This document shows, in pieces, positions 46,105 through 56,104 of a stretch of DNA of 64,000 bases. Position numbers and translations under genes: made by a program. Location of the stretch: NCBI RefSeq assembly GCF_002847345.1, contig NZ_LXFV01000022.1, forward strand, positions 38,947-102,946. Direction: 5' to 3'. Below the pieces are notes generated by a model. It was not told the DNA's origin, made no database searches, and saw only the letters and a program-made list of their open reading frames with translations. This DNA comes from Pectobacterium peruviense. GTDB taxonomy: Bacteria > Pseudomonadota > Gammaproteobacteria > Enterobacterales > Enterobacteriaceae. Position 1 is the stretch's first letter. Every line of letters starts with the position of its first letter.

Positions 46105-46122
46105 GGTAAGTGATTGATTTTA

Positions 46123-46198
46123 TGGTGCCGATAATAGGAGTCGAACCTACGACCTTCGCATTACGAATGCGCTGCTCTACCAACTGAGCTATATCGGC
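46123..46198 (-). tRNA. thrW: tRNA-Thr (anticodon CGU)
   Basis: A 76-nt cloverleaf on the minus strand: acceptor GCCGATA paired with TATCGGC, D arm GCTC-AGTTGGTA-GAGC, anticodon loop TTCGTAA (CGT), T arm with GGTTCGACTCC, and encoded CCA. It matches E. coli thrW, which also lies next to proA and serves as an integration site for the CP4-6 prophage. The 3' side faces the integrase remnant. Confidence 0.97.
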
Positions 46199-46243
46199 TT
46201 TGAGATCGTCATGGCGAGAGCCAGACGTGAACTACGGGGTGAC

Positions 46244-46272
46244 AAATTAGTGATAATGGTACAGCAAGTCAA
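46244..46272 (-). promoter_or_regulatory. Promoter of thrW
   Basis: On the minus strand, TTGACT (46267-46272) and TAATTT (46244-46249) are 17 bp apart, followed by a GC-rich discriminator (GTCACCCCG), as is usual for stringently controlled tRNA genes. The transcript would start about 40 nt before the tRNA. Confidence 0.68.
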
Positions 46273-46725
46273 GCGTTTGGCGATCGTCTGCTGGTTTTAT
46301 CATCATCCACTCTGTGCTGATAATTTTCAGTGCTAATAACGTCATACGCTATATCTTTTCGGCTTAACAGATGCACATACATAACACGGCTCCCAAATCT
46401 CCATTCTCTTCGGGAGAAGAACCAAAAAGATAATACCTGATTATGTGAAAACTATGCTTTCTGTGGAGATAAATATTAAGTTTTATATACAGCGTGATAT
46501 TTACAATAAAAATATCTTTTTACCCTTCGACTATAACCGCAACACATAACAATACCCACCTGTACGGTTTAAGATAATTCCCTATTCTTTTTATTTTCTA
46601 TTTTGCTCTACTTAAGCAGCCAAGACGAAAAGGACGTTGTCTTAACGTGAAGCTCTCAATAATACGTTGTCGACGACAAGATTATTGTTAGCGTAGTCAT
46701 AACGCGCTGTAAGAGGAAATACACC
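46273..46725. other. Intergenic region with a dyad before the coiled-coil gene
   Basis: I see no gene in this 450-bp AT-rich stretch. At 46658-46686 a dyad is centred on TTGTCGACGACAA, with AATAAT and ATTATT at its flanks. The half-site ACGTTGTC occurs twice, at about 46634 and 46664. This is a candidate operator or leader structure of the next gene. Confidence 0.45.
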
Positions 46726-47145
46726 ATGAATATGAAACCATTGTTTTTAGGCTTAATACTGGGAACCAGTTACATTGGCATGGCGGCAGCAAATGACTTG
46801 GATTCAGCCCGAGCATCGGCGGAATCAGCCTTCAGCCACGATAGTGTTGAAGCGAGAGAAAAAGCGTCAGAGGCGCGAACTAAAGCGCATGAGCATGAAA
46901 CTCAGGCGCGGGAAAAAGCGAATGATTTCAAATCCGATCTCAAATCAAGGGAGCCAGAAGCCCGGGAAAAAGCTGACAAAGTCAAAGCTGATGTGAAACC
47001 CAGAGAATCCGAAGTCAGAAAAGACGCCGAAAAAGGCTGGGCTGATGCCAAAACGAAAGCAGATAATTTTAACAGCCGAGCGGAAAAACAGGCTCACGAA
47101 ACTGCCAACTCAATCCATAACGCCGCAGAGAAGCATCAACGTTAA
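46726..47145 (+). CDS. Exported charged coiled-coil (LEA-like) protein
   Basis: A 139-residue protein. MKPLFLGLILGTSYIGMAAAND is a signal peptide with AxA cleavage near residue 21. The mature part is nearly all Ala, Glu, Lys, Asp and Arg in loose 11- to 14-residue repeats (EAREKASEARTKAHEHETQAREKANDFK; EAREKADKVKADVK; EVRKDAEKGWADAKTKADNF). This looks like one long amphipathic helix, as in LEA proteins or apolipoprotein-like stress proteins. It has no Cys and no membrane part. AAGAGG lies before the ATG. Function unknown; an envelope or desiccation-stress role is only a guess from composition. Confidence 0.8.
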   Translation: MNMKPLFLGLILGTSYIGMAAANDLDSARASAESAFSHDSVEAREKASEARTKAHEHETQAREKANDFKSDLKSREPEAREKADKVKADVKPRESEVRKDAEKGWADAKTKADNFNSRAEKQAHETANSIHNAAEKHQR

Positions 47146-47374
47146 TATGAAATAATGTATTTTTGAAACAAAGGATAAATAATTATCCTCCGATAGCAAG
47201 ACAGACTATGGATCTGTGAAATATCGCACAAAGCATAGTTTGTTACTATTGGAGGATATTTTTCTGATGCAGTTATTTTATTGCATTTATATTTTCGCAT
47301 TAAATTTTAATTTAAATAACGATGGCGCAGCAGAGCAATACAGTTGAAATAAATACTTTTATCGGAATAAAAAT

Positions 47375-47409
47375 AATTGCTGCGCATCTCTTTGAGATGC
47401 GCAGCAATT
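47375..47409 (-). terminator. Terminator of the proBA operon
   Basis: A perfect 16-bp stem (AATTGCTGCGCATCTC and its complement) with a 3-nt loop is followed on the minus strand by ATTTTTATT. It begins directly after the proA stop. Confidence 0.9.
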
Positions 47410-47415
47410 CATCGA

Positions 47416-48669
47416 TTAGGCACGAATCAAATCATCGCCATAACCAATCCACTTGTAGGTGGTCAGCGCTTCCAGCCCCATTGGACCACGAGCGTGCAGT
47501 TTCTGAGTACTGACCGCCACTTCCGCGCCCAGACCAAACTGGCCACCGTCGGTGAAGCGCGTACTGGCGTTGACATACACCGCTGAGGAATCCACTTCAC
47601 GCACGAAGCGTTCCGCGTTGCTCAAGGATCGCGTCAGAATCGCATCAGAGTGCTGCGTACCGTGTTCACGAATATGGGCAACCGCCGCATCCAGATCGTC
47701 CACCAGCGTGACGTTCAGGTCGTTAGAGAGCCATTCATCATTGTAGTTGGCGTCTTCCACAGCAACGACGTTAGCGGGGCCACTGGTCAGGTAAGGCATT
47801 GCTGAAGGGCTGGCATGGAGCGTAACGCCCGACGCCGCCATTTTCTTGCTCAGTTCAGGCAGGAAACGATCGGCAATGCTTCGATTGACCAACAGCGTTT
47901 CCAGGCTGTTGCAGGCGCTAGGACGTTGCACCTTGGCGCTTTCAATAACCGTCAACGCCTTGTCGAAATCGATGCTGTCATCGGCATAGATGTGACACAC
48001 ACCGATACCACCAGTGATCACCGGAATCGTCGATTGCTCACGACATAGCTTATGCAGGCCTGCGCCCCCACGTGGAATCAGCATGTCCACGTAGCGATCC
48101 AGCTTCAGCAGTTGATTGACTAACTCACGGTCCGGGCTTTCAATTGCCTGCACCGCAGCAGCTGGCAGGCCACTCTGCGACAGCGCCTGCTGAATGACTT
48201 TGACCGTCGCCGCATTGGTGCGGTACGTCTCTTTGCCACCGCGCAGAATTACCGCATTACCGGTTTTCAGGCACAGGGAAGCCACATCAATAGTGACGTT
48301 CGGGCGCGCTTCATAAATCACGCCGACCACGCCCAGCGGCACACGGCGACGCTCCAGCTTAAGCCCGTTATCCAGCATGTTGCCATCAATCACCTGCCCT
48401 ACCGGATCGGTCAAGCGACACACCTGACGTACATCGCCGGCAATCGCACTCAGTCTTTCCTGCGTTAAAAGCAGACGATCCAGTAACGCCTCGCTCATGC
48501 CATTTTGACGTGCATCGGCTAAATCCAGCGCGTTAGCCGCCAGGATCGTTGCACTCTCAGCTTCCAGCAAATCTGCAATTGTCAGCAGCGCACGATCTTT
48601 CTGAGCTGTGCTCAAGACCGACAGTTGATAAGAGGCCGCTTTTGCCGCTTTACCCATTTGTTCAAGCAT
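47416..48669 (-). CDS. proA: Gamma-glutamyl phosphate reductase
   Basis: A 417-residue enzyme that reduces gamma-glutamyl phosphate with NADPH to glutamate-5-semialdehyde, step two of proline biosynthesis. The sequence shows the aldehyde-dehydrogenase-like fold: [42 protein letters not shown], then [21 protein letters not shown] with the catalytic Cys, and [43 protein letters not shown]. Length equals that of E. coli. AAGGAG lies before the ATG; proB lies 10 bp upstream on the same strand. Confidence 0.98.
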   Translation of the reverse strand: MLEQMGKAAKAASYQLSVLSTAQKDRALLTIADLLEAESATILAANALDLADARQNGMSEALLDRLLLTQERLSAIAGDVRQVCRLTDPVGQVIDGNMLDNGLKLERRRVPLGVVGVIYEARPNVTIDVASLCLKTGNAVILRGGKETYRTNAATVKVIQQALSQSGLPAAAVQAIESPDRELVNQLLKLDRYVDMLIPRGGAGLHKLCREQSTIPVITGGIGVCHIYADDSIDFDKALTVIESAKVQRPSACNSLETLLVNRSIADRFLPELSKKMAASGVTLHASPSAMPYLTSGPANVVAVEDANYNDEWLSNDLNVTLVDDLDAAVAHIREHGTQHSDAILTRSLSNAERFVREVDSSAVYVNASTRFTDGGQFGLGAEVAVSTQKLHARGPMGLEALTTYKWIGYGDDLIRA

Positions 48670-48679
48670 CGCGAACTCC

Positions 48680-49783
48680 TTAATTGATAATCATATCGTC
48701 GCGATGGATAGCCACCGGACCATATTCGTAGCCAAGAATATCGGCAATCTGTTGAGAATGATGTCCGGCAATCAGACGCAGCGCATCGCTGTTGTAGCGC
48801 GTCACGGCATGCGCCACATCGCGGCCCGCCAGGCTACGCACACGAATCACTTCGCCACGAGAGAAATTCCCTTCTACCGTGCGGATACCTTTAGGCAGCA
48901 GCGAGCTACCACGTTCGAGGATCGCCGAAAGCGCGCCGTCATCGACGGTGATTTCACCCGCCGGTGGTGCACCGAAAATCCAGTGTTTGCGGCTTTCCAG
49001 CGGTGCATCCAGCGCATGAAAACGCGTTCCAACGGAAATATCAGCAATCACATCGCCAATCACGCCCGGCTTGCTGCCTGCGGCAATCACCACGTCGATA
49101 CCGGCACGACAGGCCACATCGGCAGCCTGCAATTTAGTCGACATGCCGCCCGTTCCGAGGCCAGACACGCTGTCACCCGCAATGCTGCGCAGCGCATCGT
49201 TGATGCCGTTCACTTCACGGATCAACTCTGCATCAGGATTATTACGCGGATCGGCGGTAAACAGCCCTGCTTGGTCGGTCAGCAGCAGCAGCTTATCCGC
49301 ATCGGCCAGAATCGCGGCCAGCGCGGACAGGTTGTCGTTATCGCCAACCTTGATCTCAGCGGTCGCAACCGCATCGTTTTCATTAATCACTGGAACGATA
49401 TTGTTATCCAGCAGCGCCCGCATGGTGTCACGCGCATTGAGGAAACGCTCACGATCTTCCATATCCGCACGCGTCAGCAGCATTTGCCCGATGTGGATAC
49501 CGTAGATGGAAAACAGCTGTTCCCACAGTTGAATCAGGCGGCTTTGACCCACGGCGGCCAGCAGTTGTTTGGTCGCAATCGTGGCCGGTAGCTCGGGGTA
49601 ACCCAAATGTTCACGTCCGGCGGCAATCGCCCCTGAGGTGACAATAACAATCCGATGCCCTGCCGCATGTTGCTGCGCGCACTGGCGCACCAGTTCAACA
49701 ATGTGGGCACGGTTAAGACGGCGCGAACCGCCGGTTAACACGCTGGTGCCCAGTTTCACAACCAAAGTCTGGCTGCCGCTCAT
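48680..49783 (-). CDS. proB: Glutamate 5-kinase
   Basis: A 367-residue enzyme from ATG 49783, the same length as in E. coli; an upstream in-frame start is not needed. It phosphorylates glutamate with ATP. The amino-acid-kinase domain shows [43 protein letters not shown] and [26 protein letters not shown], and [15 protein letters not shown] binds the nucleotide. A PUA domain ([21 protein letters not shown]) ends it. Feedback inhibition by proline is known for the family. The ribosome site is weak (AGAG). It is the first gene of proBA. Confidence 0.98.
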   Translation of the reverse strand: MSGSQTLVVKLGTSVLTGGSRRLNRAHIVELVRQCAQQHAAGHRIVIVTSGAIAAGREHLGYPELPATIATKQLLAAVGQSRLIQLWEQLFSIYGIHIGQMLLTRADMEDRERFLNARDTMRALLDNNIVPVINENDAVATAEIKVGDNDNLSALAAILADADKLLLLTDQAGLFTADPRNNPDAELIREVNGINDALRSIAGDSVSGLGTGGMSTKLQAADVACRAGIDVVIAAGSKPGVIGDVIADISVGTRFHALDAPLESRKHWIFGAPPAGEITVDDGALSAILERGSSLLPKGIRTVEGNFSRGEVIRVRSLAGRDVAHAVTRYNSDALRLIAGHHSQQIADILGYEYGPVAIHRDDMIIN

Positions 49784-49844
49784 AATTTCTCTGCCGTTGA
49801 ATGTCAAAAAATAAGAATAAGGAAAACGTTGTAACAGGACAGGC

Positions 49845-49868
49845 GCGTTATGCCAACAGGCATAACGC
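49845..49868. terminator. Hairpin after crl
   Basis: GCGTTATGCC and its perfect complement flank a 4-nt loop, between crl and proB. It lacks a T-run on the minus strand, so read-through from crl to proBA is possible. Confidence 0.45.
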
Positions 49869-49906
49869 GAAAACCTGCGAATAAATCGGGGAGCGTCAAA
49901 GAAGCA

Positions 49907-50281
49907 TCACGGTCGTGCGACGAGGGTACAGGCGGGTTCCAGCGAGTGCAGCAGTTTCTCCAGTCGAACATGAAAAGCCTGTTTGGCATTTTCTACCTGT
50001 TCAATCACGGCTTTGTCCTTAATTTTTTCCTCACGCCAGTTACCCTGTTTATCAAACAGACCGTAGTGATACTCATAAGCAAAGGTTTTACCCGTATCTT
50101 CCAAATTCAGCCACCAGCCCCAGAACTCACGCTCTTCCGGTGCAGGCTTGATATTGACGCAAACCGCCAGGCAATCAAAGAAGAACGCGGTATCCTCGCA
50201 CTGCGCTTCACGGATATAAGGCCCCAACGACGTAAAGTTCTTCATGAGTCGGCTCTTGGGGTGTCCACTCGGTAACATCAT
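49907..50281 (-). CDS. crl: Sigma-S assembly factor Crl
   Basis: A 124-residue protein with [55 protein letters not shown] at the start, almost the same as E. coli Crl. Crl binds sigma-S and helps it assemble with RNA polymerase core, raising expression of stationary-phase and curli/biofilm genes. The C-terminal third differs from E. coli. GAGGAG precedes the ATG. Position between frsA and proB matches E. coli apart from the missing phoE. Confidence 0.97.
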   Translation of the reverse strand: MMLPSGHPKSRLMKNFTSLGPYIREAQCEDTAFFFDCLAVCVNIKPAPEEREFWGWWLNLEDTGKTFAYEYHYGLFDKQGNWREEKIKDKAVIEQVENAKQAFHVRLEKLLHSLEPACTLVARP

Positions 50282-50384
50282 TTACGATCTCCTCTGGTTG
50301 AACATTCTTTTTAGCAGAGAATGGCAATTTATCAACCACCTGGCATAAGGTTACTGCCGGCACCCACGTGTTTATTCATCATGT

Positions 50385-51635
50385 TCAACACACTTTATCC
50401 TGCAACCACGCGCTGATTTGCTGTAGTGCGCGATCAAAATTCTGGTACACCGGAGAGAAATTAACCGGCATCAGCTTTCCTTGTGCGGATGAATTCACAA
50501 TCAGGCTTGCCTCTTCTTTCGGGCATAGCAGATCGTTATCCCAGTAACCTGCCAGCATCGGCGTCGGGCAGCGACGCCCTAGCAGCCCTTGCGTTTTCAA
50601 CGAATAACGCCCCAGCTCGGTCTTCAGCGACGCATCCGTCGAGTAAGGCATGCCCAACCGGCTTGCCAGCACATCCATAAACATATCTGGTACCTGCTGC
50701 TGGCGAGTCGGATCGCTTAACAGATGATGCACCACTGGGCCAAGACAGGCTACGCCGCATAAGCGCTGTGATTCCAGATAAGCCAGCCGAACGGCAATGT
50801 TGGCACCAAAGCGGAAACCAAATGCAGCAACGCGAGTGTGATCGACCCACGGGACATCCGGCAACGCGCGTAAGACCTGCTGGTGCAAAAAACTGGAATC
50901 CTGAGTCAACTTCCAGCGGGAAGAAAATCCAACGGAGGGAACATCAATCGTCAACATCGCCATGCCCGCTGGCGCAAAATAGTCCTGAAATAGGCGGTGA
51001 TAATCGCTCTGCAACGTTTCCAGACTGCCACACATGAGGACAGTCGGGAAAGGGGCTTTTCCTTGCGATGGCATATGCAGAAAGCCAGTCAGCGTGCCGC
51101 CGCCTGCAATCGGAAAGGTCAGTTCTTTGAGTTCGTACGGCAGGTACTTAGCAGCCTCTTCATAGGCGCGATTTGCCAGCGTTTGCGCCTGCTCCGCCAG
51201 CTCATCGCCTTTAATATGCGGATACGCGGCAATGCTGTAGAGGTTGGCTGCATTCAACCAAAACTGTCCGGTTCGCGCGTCATTTCCACTTTCTGTGGCT
51301 CGCTGCTGCCAGTCTGCGCCCTGCTTCGCCCACTCATAAATCCAGTTACCGCCTCGGTAGCCGATCACCGTATCGAGCAACTGTTCATTGCTTCGGTCAG
51401 ACTTGCTGGCCGCGATACGTGACAGCACGTCTTCAATTTCCCACGGGTCGACACCACGCCAAATCCACATCAGTCGGTTAATCATCCGATACCAACTGCG
51501 GGTCTTTTCTCCTTCCAGCGTAGAATGTATCCCCTGCGTTTCCTGATCGTGTCGCGTACGTCTGACCAACGTCGAGGTTTCTGGATGTTTGAAGGATGGT
51601 TTGAATAGCGTTTCAGACAGGTTAGCTTGCGCCAC
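50385..51635 (-). CDS. frsA: Esterase FrsA (YafA)
   Basis: A 416-residue alpha/beta-hydrolase-like protein matching E. coli FrsA in length and in the N-terminus ([26 protein letters not shown]) and end. FrsA was found as a binding partner of glucose-specific IIA and is reported to have esterase activity. The elbow that carries the Ser in usual hydrolases reads [17 protein letters not shown] here, so no GxSxG is present. It stands between gpt and crl as in E. coli, and is likely transcribed on its own. Confidence 0.95.
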   Translation of the reverse strand: MAQANLSETLFKPSFKHPETSTLVRRTRHDQETQGIHSTLEGEKTRSWYRMINRLMWIWRGVDPWEIEDVLSRIAASKSDRSNEQLLDTVIGYRGGNWIYEWAKQGADWQQRATESGNDARTGQFWLNAANLYSIAAYPHIKGDELAEQAQTLANRAYEEAAKYLPYELKELTFPIAGGGTLTGFLHMPSQGKAPFPTVLMCGSLETLQSDYHRLFQDYFAPAGMAMLTIDVPSVGFSSRWKLTQDSSFLHQQVLRALPDVPWVDHTRVAAFGFRFGANIAVRLAYLESQRLCGVACLGPVVHHLLSDPTRQQQVPDMFMDVLASRLGMPYSTDASLKTELGRYSLKTQGLLGRRCPTPMLAGYWDNDLLCPKEEASLIVNSSAQGKLMPVNFSPVYQNFDRALQQISAWLQDKVC

Positions 51636-51793
51636 AGCAGCCTCCGTTAATGTGAACCGCCGTTAGCGGACATCAGACGACTTCTTCGTCACCTGCTAAA
51701 GTGTAACGAACTCAGGCTAGGGAAGACAAATGCCAACGTCAGAAACACACGATCGGATCAAGCCCTGCGCCAGAAATCATAAGGGAGTAGATA

Positions 51794-51824
51794 CAACAAT
51801 GCCCGGCTAAACCGGGCATTGTTG
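51794..51824. terminator. Strong hairpin between gpt and frsA
   Basis: A perfect 13-bp stem (CAACAATGCCCGG and its complement) with a 5-nt loop lies downstream of gpt on the minus strand. It has no clear T-run, so it may protect the gpt mRNA end as much as stop transcription. Confidence 0.6.
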
Positions 51825-51852
51825 GGAATCGGTGAGGATTGTCGCTAGGCGA

Positions 51853-52311
51853 TTAACGGCTAGACAAAGGCGGAACAAACACCACGCCCATATCCCACGG
51901 TTGTTCAATCCAGGTATCCTGCGGGATATCAATCACGTAGTCGTCGACCAGCGGTTGACCAGCAGGTTTGGCGAAAATGGTCACAAAGTGCGCTTTCGGA
52001 TACATATCACGAATCGCCTTTGCCGTACCGCCAGTATCAACCAGATCGTCAACCACGATAAATCCTTCGCCATCTCCCTCGGCACGCTTGATCACTTTCA
52101 TTTCGCGCTGGTTGTCATGGTCATAACTGGAGATGCAAACGGTATCAACGTGACGAATGCCAAGCTCACGCGCCAGCAGCGCGCCAGGAACCAGACCACC
52201 ACGGCTGACGGCAATGATGCCTTTCCATTGTTCGGCAGGCAGTAAACGCTGTGCCAGTTTGCGGGCATGAATTTGCAACATATCCCAGGTTACGACGTAC
52301 TTTTCGCTCAT
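51853..52311 (-). CDS. gpt: Xanthine-guanine phosphoribosyltransferase
   Basis: A 152-residue enzyme, same length as E. coli Gpt. It joins xanthine, guanine or hypoxanthine with PRPP to make the nucleotide monophosphates of purine salvage. [22 protein letters not shown] is the PRPP-binding loop; [24 protein letters not shown] forms the N-terminal substrate region. The ribosome site is weak. It is encoded divergently from pepD, as in E. coli. Confidence 0.97.
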   Translation of the reverse strand: MSEKYVVTWDMLQIHARKLAQRLLPAEQWKGIIAVSRGGLVPGALLARELGIRHVDTVCISSYDHDNQREMKVIKRAEGDGEGFIVVDDLVDTGGTAKAIRDMYPKAHFVTIFAKPAGQPLVDDYVIDIPQDTWIEQPWDMGVVFVPPLSSR

Positions 52312-52643
52312 AAAATATATCCCAGCCGAATAAAAACCGGCTTAAGTTGAGTCTGAGAGGGGGAAAAAGGTTGCGCGAGATTATAGATAGCCAACAACAT
52401 AAAAACCAGTTTTTCTCAACGCGAGAGCCGAGTTTTTCCTGACAACCTGCGCCCTGCCAAGCCTGTTGACTTATATTGCGGAATGAAAAGTAAGCGGGAA
52501 CGACGGCAATTTCCCCAGCTTTGATGGAAAATGATATTCTCTTATGACACGCCACCTTACGTGGCTAACCGCGATTAACTTTTAACCTCTAGCCCCTGCA
52601 CGCCAGAATGCGAAAACAGGCAGCTAATAAGGAGACTGAAATA
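52312..52643. other. Divergent gpt-pepD control region
   Basis: I see no gene in this 332-bp stretch, which must hold both promoters. A TTGATG / TATGAC pair with 16-bp spacing near 52522-52549 could be the pepD promoter. Purine-rich AAGGAG at about 52629-52634 is the pepD ribosome site. Confidence 0.45.
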
Positions 52644-54104
52644 GTGTCTGAATTGTCTCAACTTTCCCCCCAGCCTCTGTGGGATATTTTCGCCAAAATC
52701 TGTTCTATTCCGCACCCTTCTTATCATGAAGAAGCGCTGGCCGCGCACATTCTGGAATGGGCTAAAGAGAAAGGCATTTATGCCGAACGCGATCAGGTTG
52801 GCAATATTCTGCTGCGCAAAGCGGCAACCGCAGGTATGGAAAATCGCAAACCTGTCGTGTTGCAGGCGCATCTAGATATGGTGCCGCAGAAAAACAACGA
52901 CACCGTGCATGATTTCACTACCGATCCGATCCAGCCTTACGTGGACGGTGAATGGCTGAAAGCACGCGGCACCACACTAGGTGCGGATAACGGTATTGGT
53001 ATGGCTTCCGCGCTGGCAGTGCTGGCCGATCCGCGCGTCGAGCACGGTCCGCTGGAAGTACTGCTGACCATGACGGAAGAAGCGGGTATGGATGGCGCAT
53101 TTGGCCTGCAACCTAACTGGCTTCAGGCCGAAATCCTGATCAACACCGATTCGGAAGAAGAAGGCGAGATCTACATGGGTTGCGCGGGCGGTATTGATTT
53201 TATTACCCATCTACCGCTGGTGCGTGAAGTGCCACCAGCTGGTTACCAAACGCTGAAGCTGACGATTAAAGGGCTGAAAGGCGGCCATTCCGGTGGCGAC
53301 ATTCATCTGGGACTGGGTAACGCCAACAAACTGCTGGCACGTTTCCTGTTCGAGCAGGCGAAAGCGCTGGATATCCGCATTCTCGATCTGAACGGTGGCA
53401 CGCTGCGTAACGCGATTCCACGTGAAGCCTTCGCGACGCTGTCACTGCCTGCCGCTAACGTCGAGCAGTTGAAGACGCTGAGCCAAGACTATCTGGCCGT
53501 GTTGAAGAATGAACTGTCTGCCGTTGAGAAAAACCTGACTGTGCTGGTGGAAGCCAGCGACAGCAACGAACACCCGCTGACGCAGGACAGCCGCGACCGT
53601 CTGCTGGCGCTGCTCAACGCGACGCCGAACGGCGTGATCCGCATGAGCGACGACGTCAAAGGCGTGGTGGAAACCTCACTGAACCTCGGCGTTGTCACCA
53701 TGGAAGACGACCACGCGGAAATTATCTGCCTGATTCGTTCGCTGATCGACAGCGGCAAAGACGCTGTAGTCGGTACGCTGACGTCGCTCGGCCAATTGGC
53801 TGGCGCGAAAACGTCACCGAAAGGCGGCTACCCAGGCTGGCAGCCAGATGCGCATTCACCGGTCATGGCGCTGGTTCGCGAAACGTATCAGAAGCTGTTC
53901 AACAAGACGCCGAACATCATGGTGATTCACGCAGGGCTGGAATGTGGTCTGTTCAAGAAACCGTACCCAGACATGGATATGGTCTCCATTGGGCCGACCA
54001 TCACCGGACCGCACTCGCCGGATGAGCAAGTACATATCGGCAGCGTGGATCTGTACTGGAAATTGCTGACAGAACTGCTGAAAGCGATTCCGCCACGCGC
54101 CTAA
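52644..54104 (+). CDS. pepD: Cytosol nonspecific dipeptidase (peptidase D)
   Basis: I start the gene at GTG 52644 (VSELSQLSPQPLWDIF), the equivalent of the E. coli start, with AAGGAG about 10 nt upstream; this gives 486 residues (E. coli 485). PepD is a zinc M20 aminoacyl-histidine dipeptidase that hydrolyses a wide range of dipeptides. Metal ligands lie in VLQAHLDMVPQ, GADNGIGMASAL, MTEEAGMDGAF and NTDSEEEGE, with the last His in VIHAGLECG. The gene ends in a strong terminator. Confidence 0.97.
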   Translation: MSELSQLSPQPLWDIFAKICSIPHPSYHEEALAAHILEWAKEKGIYAERDQVGNILLRKAATAGMENRKPVVLQAHLDMVPQKNNDTVHDFTTDPIQPYVDGEWLKARGTTLGADNGIGMASALAVLADPRVEHGPLEVLLTMTEEAGMDGAFGLQPNWLQAEILINTDSEEEGEIYMGCAGGIDFITHLPLVREVPPAGYQTLKLTIKGLKGGHSGGDIHLGLGNANKLLARFLFEQAKALDIRILDLNGGTLRNAIPREAFATLSLPAANVEQLKTLSQDYLAVLKNELSAVEKNLTVLVEASDSNEHPLTQDSRDRLLALLNATPNGVIRMSDDVKGVVETSLNLGVVTMEDDHAEIICLIRSLIDSGKDAVVGTLTSLGQLAGAKTSPKGGYPGWQPDAHSPVMALVRETYQKLFNKTPNIMVIHAGLECGLFKKPYPDMDMVSIGPTITGPHSPDEQVHIGSVDLYWKLLTELLKAIPPRA

Positions 54105-54124
54105 TCGCATTGCTGTAAAAAACC

Positions 54125-54152
54125 AAGGCGACGGATATCCGTCGCCTTTTTA
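54125..54152. terminator. Bidirectional terminator between pepD and dinB
   Basis: The 24-bp palindrome AAGGCGACGGAT and its complement is followed on the plus strand by TTTTATT and on the minus strand by GGTTTTTT. It fits the end of convergent pepD and dinB transcripts. Confidence 0.88.
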
Positions 54153-54169
54153 TTCCCAGTCTGTCCCGA

Positions 54170-55228
54170 CTATCCCCAATCAAAGACCAGCTGTCGCTCA
54201 ATTTGCGGGTCGAGCAACGTCACATGTAGCCCAACTAGCCGGACGCCTCTGGATTTACGCCGCTCCTGCCAGGTTTGTTGCGCCAGCTTCAACAGATCCT
54301 GTTTATTCAACATCGGCCACACATGTTCCTGCGTCGTTTGCTGAAAGTCATCGAACTTGAGTTTTACCCCCTGACGCGCAATATGCAGATCGGGTTTCAC
54401 CCGTTTCAGACGAACTTCCAACTCCTGATAAAGCTGTTCTATCAGGTTTTCACACTGACCCCAATCGTGGATATCCTGCGCCAGCGTCTTCTCTACCCCA
54501 ACCGACTTCCTCAGCCGATCCGGTGAAATCCGCCGATCGTCAATCCCCTGACATCGCTCCCACAGCACCCGGCCAAACTTGCCGAATGCTTTGAGCAGAT
54601 CCGCCAGCGCATATACCCGCACATCGGCACAGGTATGCAGACCGCGTTCTTCCAGCCGTTTCGCCGTCACTTTTCCAACGCCGGGAATCTTCTCCAGCGG
54701 CAGCGCGAGCAGGAAATCATCCACCTGCTCCGGTGTAATTACATATTGTCCATTCGGCTTATTTAACTCAGACGCGACCTTCGCCAGAAACTTGATCGGC
54801 GCAATGCCTGCCGAGGCTGTCAGATTCAGTTCATGCGCAATCGTTCGGCGGATTTCTTCGGCGATCCGCGTTGCCGAACCGTTGCAGTGCGGACTATCGG
54901 TAACATCCAGATAGGCTTCATCCAGAGAAAGCGGTTCGATCAGTGAGGTGTAGCGGGCGAAAATTTCTCGGATCTGGCGCGAAGTGGACTTATACACCTC
55001 CATGCGCCCCGGTAACAACGTGAGCTGCGGACACAGGCGCAGAGCGGTTGCGGTCGCCATCGCGCTGCGGACACCGTAGCGTCGGGCAGGATAGTTAGCG
55101 GTACTAATAACGCCACGTCGATCGGCGCTTCCACCAATCGCCAGAGGAATATCGCGCAGGCGCGGGTTATCACGCATCTCAATTGCTGCGTAGAAGCAGT
55201 CCATATCAACATGAATGATTTTGCGCAT
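54170..55228 (-). CDS. dinB: DNA polymerase IV (translesion, Y family)
   Basis: A 352-residue enzyme from ATG 55228, which has AGAGGG 5 nt upstream and matches the usual [21 protein letters not shown] start; the frame further up lies over the LexA box. The catalytic Asp residues are in HVDMDCFYA and SLDEAYLDV (YLD). [22 protein letters not shown] is the helix-hairpin-helix. The C-terminus ends in QLVFDWG, a beta-clamp-binding motif. It bypasses damaged bases and causes frameshifts when overmade. An SOS box controls it. Confidence 0.97.
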   Translation of the reverse strand: MRKIIHVDMDCFYAAIEMRDNPRLRDIPLAIGGSADRRGVISTANYPARRYGVRSAMATATALRLCPQLTLLPGRMEVYKSTSRQIREIFARYTSLIEPLSLDEAYLDVTDSPHCNGSATRIAEEIRRTIAHELNLTASAGIAPIKFLAKVASELNKPNGQYVITPEQVDDFLLALPLEKIPGVGKVTAKRLEERGLHTCADVRVYALADLLKAFGKFGRVLWERCQGIDDRRISPDRLRKSVGVEKTLAQDIHDWGQCENLIEQLYQELEVRLKRVKPDLHIARQGVKLKFDDFQQTTQEHVWPMLNKQDLLKLAQQTWQERRKSRGVRLVGLHVTLLDPQIERQLVFDWG

Positions 55229-55244
55229 ACTGGCCCTCTGACAA

Positions 55245-55264
55245 TACTGTATGAATATACAGAT
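55245..55264. promoter_or_regulatory. LexA (SOS) box of dinB
   Basis: CTGTATGAATATACAG fits the CTG-N10-CAG consensus with the favoured TA-rich core. It lies 20-35 bp before the dinB start, so LexA would block the promoter until DNA damage. It also lies 40 bp from the 3' end of the next gene, which is on the same strand. Confidence 0.88.
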
Positions 55265-55303
55265 CAAAGTCAGTGTAGACAAGTTGCGCGATGCTTGCCG
55301 CGT

Positions 55304-56104
55304 TTACTGCATGATGAGCATCACCAGCTTAACTTCCCCATGACCGGCAGGATGGAAAGTCTGTTGATGGTAGGCCACATCGCCAAGCAAAGGATGATGA
55401 AAACGTCTTTCGCCGCCTTCACGGGCGGTGACAGCCTGCTGCGACCACCAAAGGTTGAATTCGCGGCTTTCTTCACACAGCGCCATCACGATTTGCCGAA
55501 CGGACTCGGTTGGCGCGTAATAACTTGATTCCGCACGAAACTCTGCCACCACCCGCTTTGCTCGTTCCGGCCAGTCCACCACCAGCGATCGTGCTAATGG
55601 ATTAAGAAACATGAAACGCAGCAGATTAGGTTCGGGATCATTTCCCAACCACTCGGCAAACAACTGTTCCGACGGCGCATTCCACGCGAGCATATTCCAG
55701 CAGCCATCCAGAAGATACGCAGGGCAGGCAATCTGGTGCAGGCTGGCGGCAACCTGTGCATCCAGCAACGTTGCCCTATTCTGCTTCTGAGGATCCTTCA
55801 CGCCAGCAAGACTAAAAAGATAGTCATGCTCGGCGGGTTCCAGTTTTAATGCCTGCGATAAACGGGTCAACGCGGATGCCGAAGCGGACACATCACGCCC
55901 CTGCTCAATCCAGGTATACCAAGTGGTGCTGATTCGGGCGATTTGCGCCAATTCTTCGCGGCGTAACCCATTGGTGCGCCGCCGCCCAGAGGCAGGCAGA
56001 CCAACCATTTCCGGCGTTGTCCGCTCACGCAACGCCCGTAAGAAAGCGCCTAGCGCTTTTGGACCACTCAGAGAATTGGCAGACATAAACGTATTTGCAG
56101 ACAT
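55304..56104 (-). CDS. XRE-family regulator with MmyB-like ligand domain
   Basis: A 266-residue regulator. The helix-turn-helix (residues 17-95) has the form LGAFLRALRERTTPEMVGLP, then RTNGLRREELAQIARISTTWYTWIEQGRDVSASASALTRLSQAL. The remaining 170 residues are the MmyB-like ligand-binding domain (PAYLLDGCWNMLAWNAPSEQLF; NLLRFMFLNP; FNLWWSQQAVTAREGGERRFHHPLLGDVAY), which in family members binds small hydrophobic molecules. Such proteins usually control an adjacent oxidoreductase, but here the neighbours are dinB and yafE, so the target is not visible. The alternative start MSANSL lies seven codons later. Confidence 0.85.
   Translation of the reverse strand: MSANTFMSANSLSGPKALGAFLRALRERTTPEMVGLPASGRRRTNGLRREELAQIARISTTWYTWIEQGRDVSASASALTRLSQALKLEPAEHDYLFSLAGVKDPQKQNRATLLDAQVAASLHQIACPAYLLDGCWNMLAWNAPSEQLFAEWLGNDPEPNLLRFMFLNPLARSLVVDWPERAKRVVAEFRAESSYYAPTESVRQIVMALCEESREFNLWWSQQAVTAREGGERRFHHPLLGDVAYHQQTFHPAGHGEVKLVMLIMQ

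Noticed and set aside
46123..46198. Second attachment site (repeat of the thrW 3' end) elsewhere in the window
   Set aside because: I looked for TGGTGCCGATAATAGG left of thrW and did not find a copy.
48704..49591. 295-codon open frame opposite proB
   Set aside because: It lies wholly inside proB on the other strand, with His/Arg-rich composition; proB is certain.
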